Of a stretch of 64,000 bases of DNA, positions 20,298 through 28,980 are shown piece after piece (the stretch's first letter is position 1; the number at the start of each line of letters is the position of its first letter). The stretch comes from Egicoccus sp. AB-alg2 (GTDB taxonomy: Bacteria > Actinomycetota > Nitriliruptoria > Nitriliruptorales > Nitriliruptoraceae): NCBI RefSeq assembly GCF_041821065.1, contig NZ_JBGUAX010000004.1, positions 186,001 through 250,000 of the forward strand, in the 5' to 3' direction. A model generated the notes under the pieces. That model did no database searches. It saw only the letters and a list, made by a program, of their open reading frames with translations, and had not been told where the DNA came from. Made by a program: the position numbers and the translations under genes.

Positions 20298-21663
20298 CCA
20301 CGGCTGGTCCGACGGCCTGCTGGAAGCCGGTCTCGGCGACGCCGAGGTGGCCGCGGCCGTCGGTTGGCCGGCACGCGTCCGCCGGATGGTCGAGGTGGAG
20401 GCGGCGCTCGGCCGGGCGCTCGCGACCGCCGGGGTCGTGCCGGCAGAGGCCGGCGAAGCGATCGCCCGCGCGTGCGACCCGGATCGGGTGGACCTCGTCG
20501 CCCTGGCGCGGCAGGCGGCTCGGGCGCCGACGCCCGTGATCCCGCTGGTGGCCGCGCTCGTCGAGCAGGCCGACCCGCTGGCAGCGTCCTGGCTGCACCA
20601 CGGCGCGACCAGCCAGGACGTGGTCGACACGGCGACGGTGCTGCAGTTGCGCGACGCCCTCGACCTCCTCGACGGTCGGCTGGCCGCGGTCGCGGAGCAC
20701 GCCGCCGTCCTCGCCCGCCAGCACCGCGACACCGTGATGGCGGGGCGGACGCTCGGTCAACAGGCGGTACCGACGACCTTCGGCCTGCTCGCGGCCCGTT
20801 GGGTCGGTGCGCTCGACCGCCGTCGACAGCAGTTGGCTGCGCTCCGGCCGCGTCTGCTCGTGGTCCAGCTCGGTGGTGCGGCCGGCACCCGTGCGGTCTG
20901 GGGCGAGCGTGCCGACGCCGTCGTCGATGCGCTGGCGGACGAGCTCCGGCTGACGGTGCCGGAGCTGCCCTGGCACGCGGAGCGGGACCGCATCGCCGAA
21001 CTGGCGGGCGCGCTGTCGGCGGTGGCCGCCGTCGTGGGGACGGTGGCGACCGATCTCGTGCTGCTCGCGCAGAACGAGATCGGCGAGGTCGCCGAGGGCG
21101 CGGCCGCAGGACCCGGGTCGTCGGCGATGCCGCACAAGCGCAACCCCGTGCACGCCACGGGGGCGCGCGCCGCGGCCCGCCTGGCGCAGGGCGAGGCCCA
21201 GGTGCTGCTGGCGGCAGCAGCGAACCACGAGCTCGAACGCGCCGCCGGCGCCTGGCAGGCCGAATGGGTGGCCCTGCCGTCCGCCCTGGTGCGCACGGCC
21301 GGTGCGGTCGTCCGGGTGTCCGCGGCCCTAGTCGACCTCGACGTCGACGGCTCACGGATGCGGGACAACCTCGCGGCGAACCACGGACTGACCGCGTCCG
21401 AGGCCCTGTCCACGGTGCTCGTCCCCGCCCACGGACGACGTGACGCACAGGCTCTCGCCGGTGAGCTCGCCGTACGGGCCGTCGACGAGGGACGTGCGCT
21501 GGTCGAGGTCGCCGCCGCCGACGCCCGCGTCCACGCCGCCGTTTCGCCAGAGGAGTTGGCCGCCGCGCTCGAGCCGGCCGCCGTCACCGCCCTGGCCGGA
21601 CCACTCGTGGACCGCGCCCTGGCCGCCCACGACCGCATCCGGACGTCCCTGGACCCGGCATGA
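20284..21663 (+). CDS. pcaB: 3-carboxy-cis,cis-muconate cycloisomerase
   Basis: PcaB closes 3-carboxymuconate to 4-carboxymuconolactone. It belongs to the fumarase/aspartase fold, with the signature GSSAMPHKRNPV near residue 280 and ASWLHHGATSQDVVDTA near residue 100. At 459 residues it is a normal length. ATG 20284 lies inside the end of pcaJ and has GGAG upstream. The stop overlaps pcaD as ATGA (21660-21663). Confidence 0.93.
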   Translation: MPAADHGWSDGLLEAGLGDAEVAAAVGWPARVRRMVEVEAALGRALATAGVVPAEAGEAIARACDPDRVDLVALARQAARAPTPVIPLVAALVEQADPLAASWLHHGATSQDVVDTATVLQLRDALDLLDGRLAAVAEHAAVLARQHRDTVMAGRTLGQQAVPTTFGLLAARWVGALDRRRQQLAALRPRLLVVQLGGAAGTRAVWGERADAVVDALADELRLTVPELPWHAERDRIAELAGALSAVAAVVGTVATDLVLLAQNEIGEVAEGAAAGPGSSAMPHKRNPVHATGARAAARLAQGEAQVLLAAAANHELERAAGAWQAEWVALPSALVRTAGAVVRVSAALVDLDVDGSRMRDNLAANHGLTASEALSTVLVPAHGRRDAQALAGELAVRAVDEGRALVEVAAADARVHAAVSPEELAAALEPAAVTALAGPLVDRALAAHDRIRTSLDPA

Positions 21664-22478
21664 GCGAACGGACGATCCGGACGCCGGAAGGCGTCGACCT
21701 GCACACCCGGGTCGACGGACCGCCCGAGGCCCCGCCCCTGCTGGCGATCAATTCGCTCGGTACCGACCTGACGAGTTGGGACGCCCAGGTCGCCGACTGG
21801 TCCGAGCGGTGGCGCGTGGTGCGCTACGACCAGCGCGGCCACGGTCGCTCCGGGGTCCCGGACGGGCCCTACACGATCGATCAGCTCGGGCAGGACGCGC
21901 TCGCCGTCCTCGACGCCAACAACGTCCAGCGGGCGGACGTCTGCGGCCTGTCACTGGGCGGCGTCGTCGCCCTGTGGTTGGCGGTCCACGCGCCCGACCG
22001 CGTCGACCGGGTCGTGCTCGCCGACACGGCCGCGCGCGTGGGGACCGAGGAGGGCTGGCGGCGACGCGCCGCCGTCGTTCGCGCCCAGGGCATGGACGCG
22101 GTCGTCGACCTCGTCCTCGGACGCTTCTTCAGCCCGGACTTCCGCGCGTCGGGCGCCCCGGCACTGGCCGCGGTCGAGGCCGGACTTCGCCGTGCGGATC
22201 CCGAGGGCTATGCGGCCAGCTGCGATGCCCTGGCTGCCGCGGACCTGCGGAGTGTCGTTGGCGAGGTGACCGCACCGTGCCTGGTCGTGGTGGGCACGGC
22301 CGACGAGGCCACGCCCCCGGACGATGCCCGGGAGCTGCGAGCCCACCTCCGTGACGGCGACTACGTCGAACTGCCCGGCGCCGGGCACCTGGCCAACCTC
22401 GAGCAGCCGGTGACCTTCACCCGGCTGGTCACCGACTTCCTCTCCCGCACACACGCTCCAGGAGACCTTCATGCGTGA
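21660..22478 (+). CDS. pcaD: 3-oxoadipate enol-lactonase
   Basis: PcaD hydrolyses 3-oxoadipate enol-lactone to 3-oxoadipate. The 272-residue alpha/beta-hydrolase has the nucleophile elbow CGLSLGGVVALWLA, a late Asp in VVGTADEATPP and the catalytic His in LPGAGHLANLEQP. NSLGTDLTSWDAQVADWSE near the N-terminus is typical of PcaD. It is a stand-alone enzyme, not fused to PcaC. It overlaps pcaB by 4 bases and pcaF by 8. Confidence 0.92.
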   Translation: MSERTIRTPEGVDLHTRVDGPPEAPPLLAINSLGTDLTSWDAQVADWSERWRVVRYDQRGHGRSGVPDGPYTIDQLGQDALAVLDANNVQRADVCGLSLGGVVALWLAVHAPDRVDRVVLADTAARVGTEEGWRRRAAVVRAQGMDAVVDLVLGRFFSPDFRASGAPALAAVEAGLRRADPEGYAASCDALAAADLRSVVGEVTAPCLVVVGTADEATPPDDARELRAHLRDGDYVELPGAGHLANLEQPVTFTRLVTDFLSRTHAPGDLHA

Positions 22479-23685
22479 CGCCGTCATCTGCGAACCGCTG
22501 CGGACGCCCGTCGGCCGTTTCGGGGGTGTGTTGCGAGACGTACCGGCGCAGCAGCTGGCCGCCACGGTCGTCCGCGCGCTCCTGGAGCGCACGGGTCTCG
22601 ATCCCGAGGCGATCGACGACGTGGTGTTCGGGCAGGGCTATCCGGGTGGCGAGGCGCCGGCGATCGGTCGGGTCGCGGCCCTCGACGCCGGCCTGCCGGT
22701 CGAGGTGCCGGGCCTGCAGGTGGATCGCCGGTGCGGGTCCGGGTTGCAGGCGGTGGTGGACGCCGCGATGCGGGTGCAGACCGGCATCGCCGAGGTCGTG
22801 CTGGCCGGTGGCGCGGAGTCGATGAGCCAGGTCGAGTTCTACACCGACCGCATCCGCTGGGGCGTCAAGGCCGGCGGCGTCGAGCTGTCGGACCGGCTGG
22901 CCAGAGCTCGTGTCACCGCGGGCGGCGAGCATCATCCGGTGCCCGGCGGGATGTTGGAGACGGCCGAGAACCTGCGCCGTGAGCGCAGCATCGAGCGGCA
23001 GCGGCAGGACGAGCTGGCGTTGCGGTCGCACCAGCGGGCCGTCGCCGCCCAGCAGGACGGTCGCTTCGCCGAGGAGCTCGTGCCGGTCGAGATTCCCCAG
23101 CGGAAGGGTGATCCGGTCCTCGTCGACACCGACGAGCACCCGCGCGCGGACACGACCCTGGAGGCGCTGGCGAAGCTCAAGCCGATCATGGGCCGCCAGG
23201 ACGAGGGTGCGACGGTCACGGCCGGCAACGCCTCGGGGCAGAACGACGGCGCTGCGGTCTGCGTCGTGACCACGCCGGAGCGGGCCGCGACGCTGGGCCT
23301 GCGGCCGCTGGCGCGGCTCGTGACCTGGGCGGTCGCGGGGGTGCCGCCGCGGACGATGGGGATCGGGCCCGTGCCCGCCACCGCCCAGGCGTTGGGGCGG
23401 GCCGGACTGTCCCTGGCCGACCTGGACGTGATCGAGTTGAACGAGGCCTTCGCCGCGCAGGTGCTGGCGGTGACCGACGAATGGAAGCTCGACCCGATCG
23501 GTGACGAGCGGTTCAACCCCAACGGTTCCGGGATCTCGCTCGGTCACCCCGTGGGTGCGACCGGGGTGCGGATCCTGACCACGTTGCTGCGCGAACTCGA
23601 CCGGCGCGAGGGTCGCTACGGGCTGGAGACCATGTGCATCGGCGGTGGTCAGGGCATGGCCGCACTGTTCGAGCGGCTGTCCTGA
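22471..23685 (+). CDS. pcaF: 3-oxoadipyl-CoA thiolase
   Basis: This 404-residue thiolase splits 3-oxoadipyl-CoA into succinyl-CoA and acetyl-CoA, the last step of the pathway. The acyl-accepting Cys lies in DRRCGSGLQAVVDAA (about residue 90), the His in NPNGSGISLGHPVGATG and the second Cys in CIGGGQGMAALFE. The start lies 8 bases inside pcaD. It closes the eight-gene pcaCHGIJBDF unit. Confidence 0.92.
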   Translation: MRDAVICEPLRTPVGRFGGVLRDVPAQQLAATVVRALLERTGLDPEAIDDVVFGQGYPGGEAPAIGRVAALDAGLPVEVPGLQVDRRCGSGLQAVVDAAMRVQTGIAEVVLAGGAESMSQVEFYTDRIRWGVKAGGVELSDRLARARVTAGGEHHPVPGGMLETAENLRRERSIERQRQDELALRSHQRAVAAQQDGRFAEELVPVEIPQRKGDPVLVDTDEHPRADTTLEALAKLKPIMGRQDEGATVTAGNASGQNDGAAVCVVTTPERAATLGLRPLARLVTWAVAGVPPRTMGIGPVPATAQALGRAGLSLADLDVIELNEAFAAQVLAVTDEWKLDPIGDERFNPNGSGISLGHPVGATGVRILTTLLRELDRREGRYGLETMCIGGGQGMAALFERLS

Positions 23686-23719
23686 TCGGTGCCCGGCAGG
23701 TCACGGGACGAGGTGTGCC

Positions 23720-24142
23720 ATGAAGGTACTGGTGGGGGTGCTCGACACGCCCGAGGGACGGGCGGCGGTGGACGCTGCGGCCGACGAGGTCCGACGCCGC
23801 GACGGTGAACTGCACCTCGTCGTCCACGTGGCCAGCCCGAACGATGCGCAGGCGAGCCGCAGCTTCGCGACAGACCTCGAGGCAGCACGCGCACGGGCCG
23901 AGGCCGTGGCCGGCCCGCTGCGTGCGTCGGGGCTGGTCGCGACCGTCCACGCGCCCGTCGACACGGCGACCCCCGCGGAGGCGATCCTGCAGGTCGCCGA
24001 CGAGCAGGACGTCGACCTCATCGTGCTCGGGCTGCGTCGGCGGTCGCGCGTCGGGAAGCTGGTGCTCGGCAGCAACGCGCAGGACGTGCTGCTCGGTGCG
24101 CCCGTCGCGGTGCTGGCCGTGAAGGCGCCCGTCGAGGCCTGA
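23720..24142 (+). CDS. Universal stress protein (UspA family)
   Basis: This 140-residue single-domain protein begins MKVLVGVLDTPEGRAAVDAA and ends with GLRRRSRVGKLVLGSNAQDVLLGAPVAVLAVK. The G-x2-G-x9-G(S) pattern of ATP-binding UspA proteins is present in modified form. ATG 23720 was chosen because an ACGAGG site precedes it; an upstream in-frame ATG would run into pcaF. It follows pcaF by 34 bases and could be cotranscribed, as UspA genes often are with catabolic operons. Its specific role is unknown. Confidence 0.85.
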   Translation: MKVLVGVLDTPEGRAAVDAAADEVRRRDGELHLVVHVASPNDAQASRSFATDLEAARARAEAVAGPLRASGLVATVHAPVDTATPAEAILQVADEQDVDLIVLGLRRRSRVGKLVLGSNAQDVLLGAPVAVLAVKAPVEA

Positions 24143-24210
24143 GAAGCGGCCGTGTCGGCTCGAGTGTGCGTGCAACCGCAAACGCCCACCGGGAGCGGGC
24201 CGAGCGGTCC

Positions 24211-24235
24211 CGGGCAGTGAGCGGGGGACTGCCCG
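24211..24235 (+). terminator. Hairpin after the pca/usp unit
   Basis: CGGGCAGT (24211-24218) and ACTGCCCG (24228-24235) form an 8-bp stem with a 9-base G-rich loop in the 277-base gap between the stress-protein gene and the TRAP operon. No T-run follows. A terminator role is likely by position. Confidence 0.55.
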
Positions 24236-24310
24236 CCGTCGCTGCTGGCGCCGCCGTGTCCGCTGGTACGAGGTGTGTCTCAGTCAGTCGCGCAAAAGCA
24301 TGACAATGGC

Positions 24311-24340
24311 TTGACACATGTTCATGTCAGTGCATTGAAT
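24311..24340 (+). promoter_or_regulatory. Promoter and dyad before the TRAP operon
   Basis: TTGACA (24311-24316), an 18-base spacer and TTGAAT (24335-24340) suit a promoter about 75 bases before dctP. Nested inverted repeats overlap it: TGACA-N8-TGTCA (24312-24329) and ACATG-TT-CATGT (24316-24327). A repressor could bind there; no regulator gene is adjacent, so its identity is open. Confidence 0.55.
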
Positions 24341-24419
24341 AGGCTCGGGGACGCACTCGGGAGGCACCCCGGAAACGGACGCGGTCCACGGCCGTGTCAT
24401 CGACAGGGAGAGACGAGGC

Positions 24420-25586
24420 ATGACTGGTCTTGCGAGACGTCCGCGGGCGACGCGAGCGGTGGCGGTCCTTGCCGCCTTGGCGTTGTTCGCCGTGGGTTGT
24501 GGTGGCAACGGGGACGACGGGACGGACGTCGGCACCGACCCCGCCGCGCCCGAGGAGGAGCCGGCGACCGAGGACGCGGGTACCGACGAACCCGACGCGG
24601 CCGACGGCGAGGGCGAGGCCGCGCCGGAGGACTTCGGTGACGCGGTGACGCTCACGTTCGGGCACCCGTTCCCGCCCACCGACCCGATGCAGGTCAACGT
24701 GTGGGAGCCCTGGGTCGAGGAGGTCCGCGAGGCCACGGGTGGCACCGTGGAGATCGAGATCCACGCGGGTGGCGCGCTCGCTCCCGCGCCGCAGGTGTAC
24801 GAGAACGTCGTCGCCGGCGCGCAGGACCTCGGGTGGACCATGCCGGGCTACACGCCGGGGCGCTTCCCGATCACCCAGATCATCGAGGCGCCGTTCGTCT
24901 TCGACGGCGCCGTCGAGGGCACCGAGGTCGCGACCGAGTTGTACAACGAGTTCGAGGCCTTCCAGGAGGAGTTCGGCGACGTCAAGCTGCTGTCGCTGTG
25001 GGCGATGGACACGGGCGACCTCTTCACCCGTGACACGCCGGTGGAACGGCTGGAGGACCTGCAGGGCCTGACCATCCGCAGCCCGGCACCGCTGCAGAGC
25101 CAGGCGCTCGAAGCGATGGGGGCGAACGCGGTCGGCATGCCCGGTCCCGACATCTACGACGCCGTCGAACGCGGCGTCATCGACGGTTACAAGCTCGCCA
25201 ACTCCGCCACGCGGGTGTTCGACCTCGGCGCGACCACCGGCTACCGCACGATCTGCAACTGCTACACCGGCGCCTTCGTGCTGGCGATGAACCAGCAGGC
25301 CTGGGACCGGCTCTCGCCCGCCCAGCAGGACGCCCTCGAGTCGCTGACGGGCGAGGGGCTGGCCATGCGACTCGCCGAGAACCACCAGGCGGCCGCGGAC
25401 GAGACCGAGGCCACCTACTGGCCGGAGAACGGCGTGGAGTCCATCGAGCTGTCCGAGGAGGAATTCGGCCGCATGCGTGAGGCGGTCCAGCCGGTCTTCG
25501 AGCAGTGGGTCCAGGAGCGCGAGGGCGAGGGCGTCCCGGGGCAGGAGATGGCCGACCGGCTGTTCGAGCTGACGGGCGCCAACTGA
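24420..25586 (+). CDS. TRAP transporter solute-binding protein (DctP type)
   Basis: This 388-residue lipoprotein (lipobox FAVGC, Cys27, then an acidic tether to about residue 70) is the extracytoplasmic receptor of a TRAP importer. TFGHPFPPTDPMQVNVWEPWVEEV, GGALAPAPQVYENVVAGAQDLGW and the central LQGLTIRSPAPLQSQALEAMGANAV follow the DctP fold; the Arg of TIRSP is the usual carboxylate-binding Arg. The ligand should be an organic acid. Because the downstream genes handle acyl-CoA, an aromatic or phenylpropenoid acid is likely. Start ATG 24420 has GGGAGAGACGAGG upstream. Confidence 0.88.
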   Translation: MTGLARRPRATRAVAVLAALALFAVGCGGNGDDGTDVGTDPAAPEEEPATEDAGTDEPDAADGEGEAAPEDFGDAVTLTFGHPFPPTDPMQVNVWEPWVEEVREATGGTVEIEIHAGGALAPAPQVYENVVAGAQDLGWTMPGYTPGRFPITQIIEAPFVFDGAVEGTEVATELYNEFEAFQEEFGDVKLLSLWAMDTGDLFTRDTPVERLEDLQGLTIRSPAPLQSQALEAMGANAVGMPGPDIYDAVERGVIDGYKLANSATRVFDLGATTGYRTICNCYTGAFVLAMNQQAWDRLSPAQQDALESLTGEGLAMRLAENHQAAADETEATYWPENGVESIELSEEEFGRMREAVQPVFEQWVQEREGEGVPGQEMADRLFELTGAN

Positions 25587-25643
25587 CCACGATCCGACGA
25601 GTCGAACCAGTGACCGCGATGACGACGGGCGAGCCCCCGCACC

Positions 25644-26234
25644 ATGGCTGACAACCCCGATCCCGGCGGCGACCCGGCGGCAGCAGCGGCTGCCGCCGGC
25701 GCCCCCACCGGCGTGACGCTGCAGGAGCTGCGGCGTCAGCAGGGTGACCGGCTCGGCCGTGGGCTGGCCCGCGTCAACGCGGTGCTCCACGTGGCGGCCA
25801 GTGCGACCATGCTGGCGCTGCTGGCCTGGACGGTGACCGACATCATCGGCCGGGCCTTCCTCAACCGACCGTTGCGCGGCACCGTCGAACTGACCGAGCT
25901 CGCCGTCGTCGTCCTGGTCTACCTCGGACTCGCCCGCGTGGAGAACCAGGACGCCCACATCTCGGTGGACCTGTTCTACGTGCGGTTCGGCCGTCGCGGT
26001 CAACTCGTGTTGCGCACGATCGCGGGCGCCTTCAGCCTGGCCGTGGTCGCGGTCATGACCTGGCGGCTGTACGTCTACGCGGGGTCCCTGAGCGCCGGCG
26101 GCTACACCACCGGCATCCTGCGGGTGCCGTTGTTCCCGGTGGCGATGCTGGGCGTCGCCGGCGCCGCGATGTTCGGCCTGGCGATCCTGACGAACCTGCT
26201 CGTCGTCGTCCGTGCCCTCGTGCGGGGCCGTTGA
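25644..26234 (+). CDS. TRAP transporter small permease (DctQ)
   Basis: This 196-residue membrane protein has four hydrophobic segments and the DctQ pattern: LRGTVELTELAVVVLVYLGLARVENQDAHISVDLFY, here given only in part as TVELTELAVVVLVYLG with ENQDAHISVD. It pairs with the large permease two bases downstream to form the sodium- or proton-driven channel. The first 25 residues are a Pro/Ala/Gly-rich cytoplasmic extension. Confidence 0.9.
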   Translation: MADNPDPGGDPAAAAAAAGAPTGVTLQELRRQQGDRLGRGLARVNAVLHVAASATMLALLAWTVTDIIGRAFLNRPLRGTVELTELAVVVLVYLGLARVENQDAHISVDLFYVRFGRRGQLVLRTIAGAFSLAVVAVMTWRLYVYAGSLSAGGYTTGILRVPLFPVAMLGVAGAAMFGLAILTNLLVVVRALVRGR

Positions 26235-26236
26235 GC

Positions 26237-27535
26237 ATGGCCACGGAGCTCATCGGCCTCATCGGCTTCCTGGTCATGCTGCTGCTGATCGCGCTGCGCG
26301 TGCCCGTCGCTCTCGCGATGATCGGCGTGGCCGTCGTCGGCTACGCGTACATCGTCACGCCCGACGCCGCCCTGGCGCGGCTGGGCGCCGACGCCTTCCG
26401 GGGGGCGTCGCTCTACAGCCTGTCCGTCATCCCGTTCTTCATCCTGATGGGCATGCTGCTGGCGAACGCCAACCTCGGCCGCGACGTCTACGTGGCGCTC
26501 GACCGCTTCCTCTGGCGTGTGCGCGGCGGCCTGTCGGTGGCGACGATCGCGGCCTCGACGCTGTTCGCGTCCGTCAGCGGCTCGAGCATCGCGTCGGCAT
26601 CGACGATGTCGCGCGTCGCCGTGCCGGAGATGCAACGGCACGGCTACGACGACGGGCTGTCGGCGGCATCGGCGGCCGTCGGCGGGACCCTCGGTTCGCT
26701 CATCCCTCCCAGCGCGCTGCTCGTGCTGTACGGCGTGCTGACCGCCGAGCCGATCGGGCAGGTCCTGATGGCGGGCCTGCTGCCCGGCCTGATGACGGCG
26801 CTGATCCTCATGCTCACCGCCTGGGTACTCGTCCGCCGGCGTCCCGCGCTGGCGCCGACGAAGACCGCACCGCCGAAGGTGTCGGTCGGCGGCGCGATCC
26901 GGCTGGTGTGGGCGGTGCCGGTGATCTTCGCCATCAGCATGGGTGGCCTGTACCTCGGCGTGTTCACGCCGACGGAGTCGGGCGCGGCCGGCGCCTTCCT
27001 GGCACTCGTGTACGGGGTGCTCACGCGCCGGCTGACGATGCGTCGCTTCTACGCGGCGGTCAGTGACACGATCAAGGTCAGCGCACAGATCTTCCTGCTG
27101 ATGATCGCCGGTCAGGTCTTCGGCTTCTTCCTCGCGGTCACCCGCATCCCGATGTGGCTCGGGCGCACCATCAGCGAGATCGACCTGACGCCGTGGCTGG
27201 TGGTCGCGCTCATCTTCGGGATCTACTTCGCCCTGGGCGCGATCATGGACGAGATCGCCATCCTCGTCATCATGACGCCGATGATGTACCCCGTCGTCAT
27301 CGACCTCGGCTACGACGGCGTGTGGTTCGGCGTCCTCACCATGATGATGCTGCTGACCGGCCTGCTCACGCCGCCGATCGGGTTGATCACCTTCGTGGTG
27401 TCCGGCCTCACGGGCATCTCCCTGAGCAAGGTCTTCCGCGGCCTGACGCCGTTCTGGCTCGCGCTGTGCGCCGCCATCCTGCTCGTCATCACCTTCCCGG
27501 CCATCGCGACGTGGCTGCCCGAACTCATGCGTTGA
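26237..27535 (+). CDS. TRAP transporter large permease (DctM)
   Basis: This 432-residue protein has about 12 membrane segments and the DctM hallmarks IPFFILMGMLLANANLG, VSGSSIASASTMSRVAVPEM, and IPPSALLVLYGVLTAEPIGQ. ATG 26237 starts 2 bases after the DctQ stop; a TTG 6 bases earlier is less likely. Together with DctP and DctQ it forms a complete tripartite importer. Confidence 0.93.
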   Translation: MATELIGLIGFLVMLLLIALRVPVALAMIGVAVVGYAYIVTPDAALARLGADAFRGASLYSLSVIPFFILMGMLLANANLGRDVYVALDRFLWRVRGGLSVATIAASTLFASVSGSSIASASTMSRVAVPEMQRHGYDDGLSAASAAVGGTLGSLIPPSALLVLYGVLTAEPIGQVLMAGLLPGLMTALILMLTAWVLVRRRPALAPTKTAPPKVSVGGAIRLVWAVPVIFAISMGGLYLGVFTPTESGAAGAFLALVYGVLTRRLTMRRFYAAVSDTIKVSAQIFLLMIAGQVFGFFLAVTRIPMWLGRTISEIDLTPWLVVALIFGIYFALGAIMDEIAILVIMTPMMYPVVIDLGYDGVWFGVLTMMMLLTGLLTPPIGLITFVVSGLTGISLSKVFRGLTPFWLALCAAILLVITFPAIATWLPELMR

Positions 27536-27568
27536 CCCCCGTCCTCGACCCGAAGAGAAGGAAGCACC

Positions 27569-28456
27569 GTGACGTCACTCGACCTCCAGGACCGCGTCGT
27601 GATCGTGACCGGCGCGGGCGGCGGCCTCGGTCGCAGCCACGCGCTGTCGCTCGCGCAGCGGGGCGCACGCGTCGTGGTCAACGACCTCGCGGCCGGTGAC
27701 GCCGACGGCCCGTCCGCCGCAGGGGTGGTGAAGGAGATCGAGTCCGGCGGGGGATCGGCCATCGCCGTCGAGGCCTCCGTGGCCGAGCGTGCCTCGGCGG
27801 CGTCGGTCGTCGAGCAGGCGCTGGACGCGTTCGGGCAGGTCGACGGCCTGGTGAACAACGCCGGGATCCTGCGCGACCGTTCGTTCGCCAAGATGACCGA
27901 GCAGGAGGTGCGTGAGGTCCTCGAGGTGCATCTGATGGGCGCCTTCCACCTCACCAGCGCCGTGTGGCCCCACTTCAAGGAGCAGGGCTTCGGCCGGATC
28001 GTCAACACCACCTCGCCGGCCGGGCTGTTCGGCAACTTCGGACAGGCCAACTACGCGGCGGCGAAGATGGGCCTGGTCGGCCTGACGAGGACGCTCGCGA
28101 TCGAAGGCGCCCGCGCCGGCATCAACGTCAACGTGGTCGCGCCGCTCGCGGCGTCACGGATGACGGAGGCCATCCTGCCGCCCGAGGCCCTCGCGAAGCT
28201 CGATCCGGACCTGGTGGCCCCGCTGGTCACCTACCTGTGCTCGCCCGCCTGCACGCACACCGGTGGCGTGTTCACCGCCGGCGGGGGCTTCGTCGGACGG
28301 GTCGCGGTGACGCAGGGGCCAGGTGTGGTCTTCGACCGGGACCTGACGCCCGAGGACCTCGCCGACAAGTGGGACGAGGTGGTGCGCATGGACGGGGCCG
28401 TGGAGTTCGACGGCGGTGCCGCCGCGCAGGGCGACTGGGTCCTGGGCCGCATCTGA
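27569..28456 (+). CDS. SDR dehydrogenase, 3-hydroxyacyl-CoA dehydrogenase type
   Basis: This 295-residue short-chain dehydrogenase has the nucleotide-binding VTGAGGGLGRSHAL, the NNAGILRDRSFAKM stretch and the catalytic YAAAK. These, with the extended C-terminus LCSPACTHTGGVFTAGGGFVGRV, match the MFE-2/(3R)-hydroxyacyl-CoA dehydrogenase subgroup rather than generic SDRs. It probably oxidises a beta-hydroxyacyl-CoA, and is followed by a MaoC hydratase, a beta-ketoacyl-CoA-hydrolase-like amidohydrolase and an acyl-CoA ligase. The set resembles hydroxycinnamate side-chain shortening in Rhodococcus (cou genes). GTG 27569 has GAAGGAAG upstream. Confidence 0.87.
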   Translation: MTSLDLQDRVVIVTGAGGGLGRSHALSLAQRGARVVVNDLAAGDADGPSAAGVVKEIESGGGSAIAVEASVAERASAASVVEQALDAFGQVDGLVNNAGILRDRSFAKMTEQEVREVLEVHLMGAFHLTSAVWPHFKEQGFGRIVNTTSPAGLFGNFGQANYAAAKMGLVGLTRTLAIEGARAGINVNVVAPLAASRMTEAILPPEALAKLDPDLVAPLVTYLCSPACTHTGGVFTAGGGFVGRVAVTQGPGVVFDRDLTPEDLADKWDEVVRMDGAVEFDGGAAAQGDWVLGRI

Positions 28457-28496
28457 CCGATCACGCGACGAAGACACGACAGCGACAGGAGTGACC

Positions 28497-28958
28497 ATGG
28501 CCGAGGCGCGAATCGTCGAAGGCATCGAGGGGCTGCGCGCCCTGGTGGGACAGGAGATCGGCGCCACCGACTGGATGGAGGTGACGCAGGCGCAGGTCGA
28601 CCAGTTCGCGGACGCGACCGGCGACCACCAGTGGATCCACGTCGACGTCGAGCGGGCCGCCGAGGGTCCCTTCGGCGGCACGATCGCCCACGGCTTCCTC
28701 ACGCTCGCCCTGATCCCGCGGGTCCTGACCAGCGTCGTCGACGTCCGCGGTTTCTCCATGGTGGTCAACTACGGCCTCGACAAGGTGCGCTTCCCGGCGC
28801 CGCTGCCGGTGGGCGCGAAGCTGCGCGGCGTGGTGACCGTCGACGAGGTCACGGAGGTCGGGACCGGCGTGCAGGTCGCGTTCACCATCGCGTTCGAGAT
28901 CGACGGCGCCGACAAGCCGGCCTGCGTCGCCCGCTTCCTCGAGCGGCGGTTCGTGTGA
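28497..28958 (+). CDS. MaoC-type enoyl-CoA hydratase
   Basis: This 153-residue hot-dog-fold protein has the hydratase-2 motif FADATGDHQWIHVD, in which Asp and His are the catalytic pair, and FGGTIAHGFLTLALIP. It should hydrate an enoyl-CoA (possibly 4-hydroxycinnamoyl-CoA) to the beta-hydroxyacyl-CoA for the SDR upstream. ATG 28497 has AGGAG 6 bases upstream; the GTG two codons earlier is an alternative. Confidence 0.9.
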   Translation: MAEARIVEGIEGLRALVGQEIGATDWMEVTQAQVDQFADATGDHQWIHVDVERAAEGPFGGTIAHGFLTLALIPRVLTSVVDVRGFSMVVNYGLDKVRFPAPLPVGAKLRGVVTVDEVTEVGTGVQVAFTIAFEIDGADKPACVARFLERRFV

Positions 28959-28980
28959 CACCCACCCCTGCGGAGGCACC

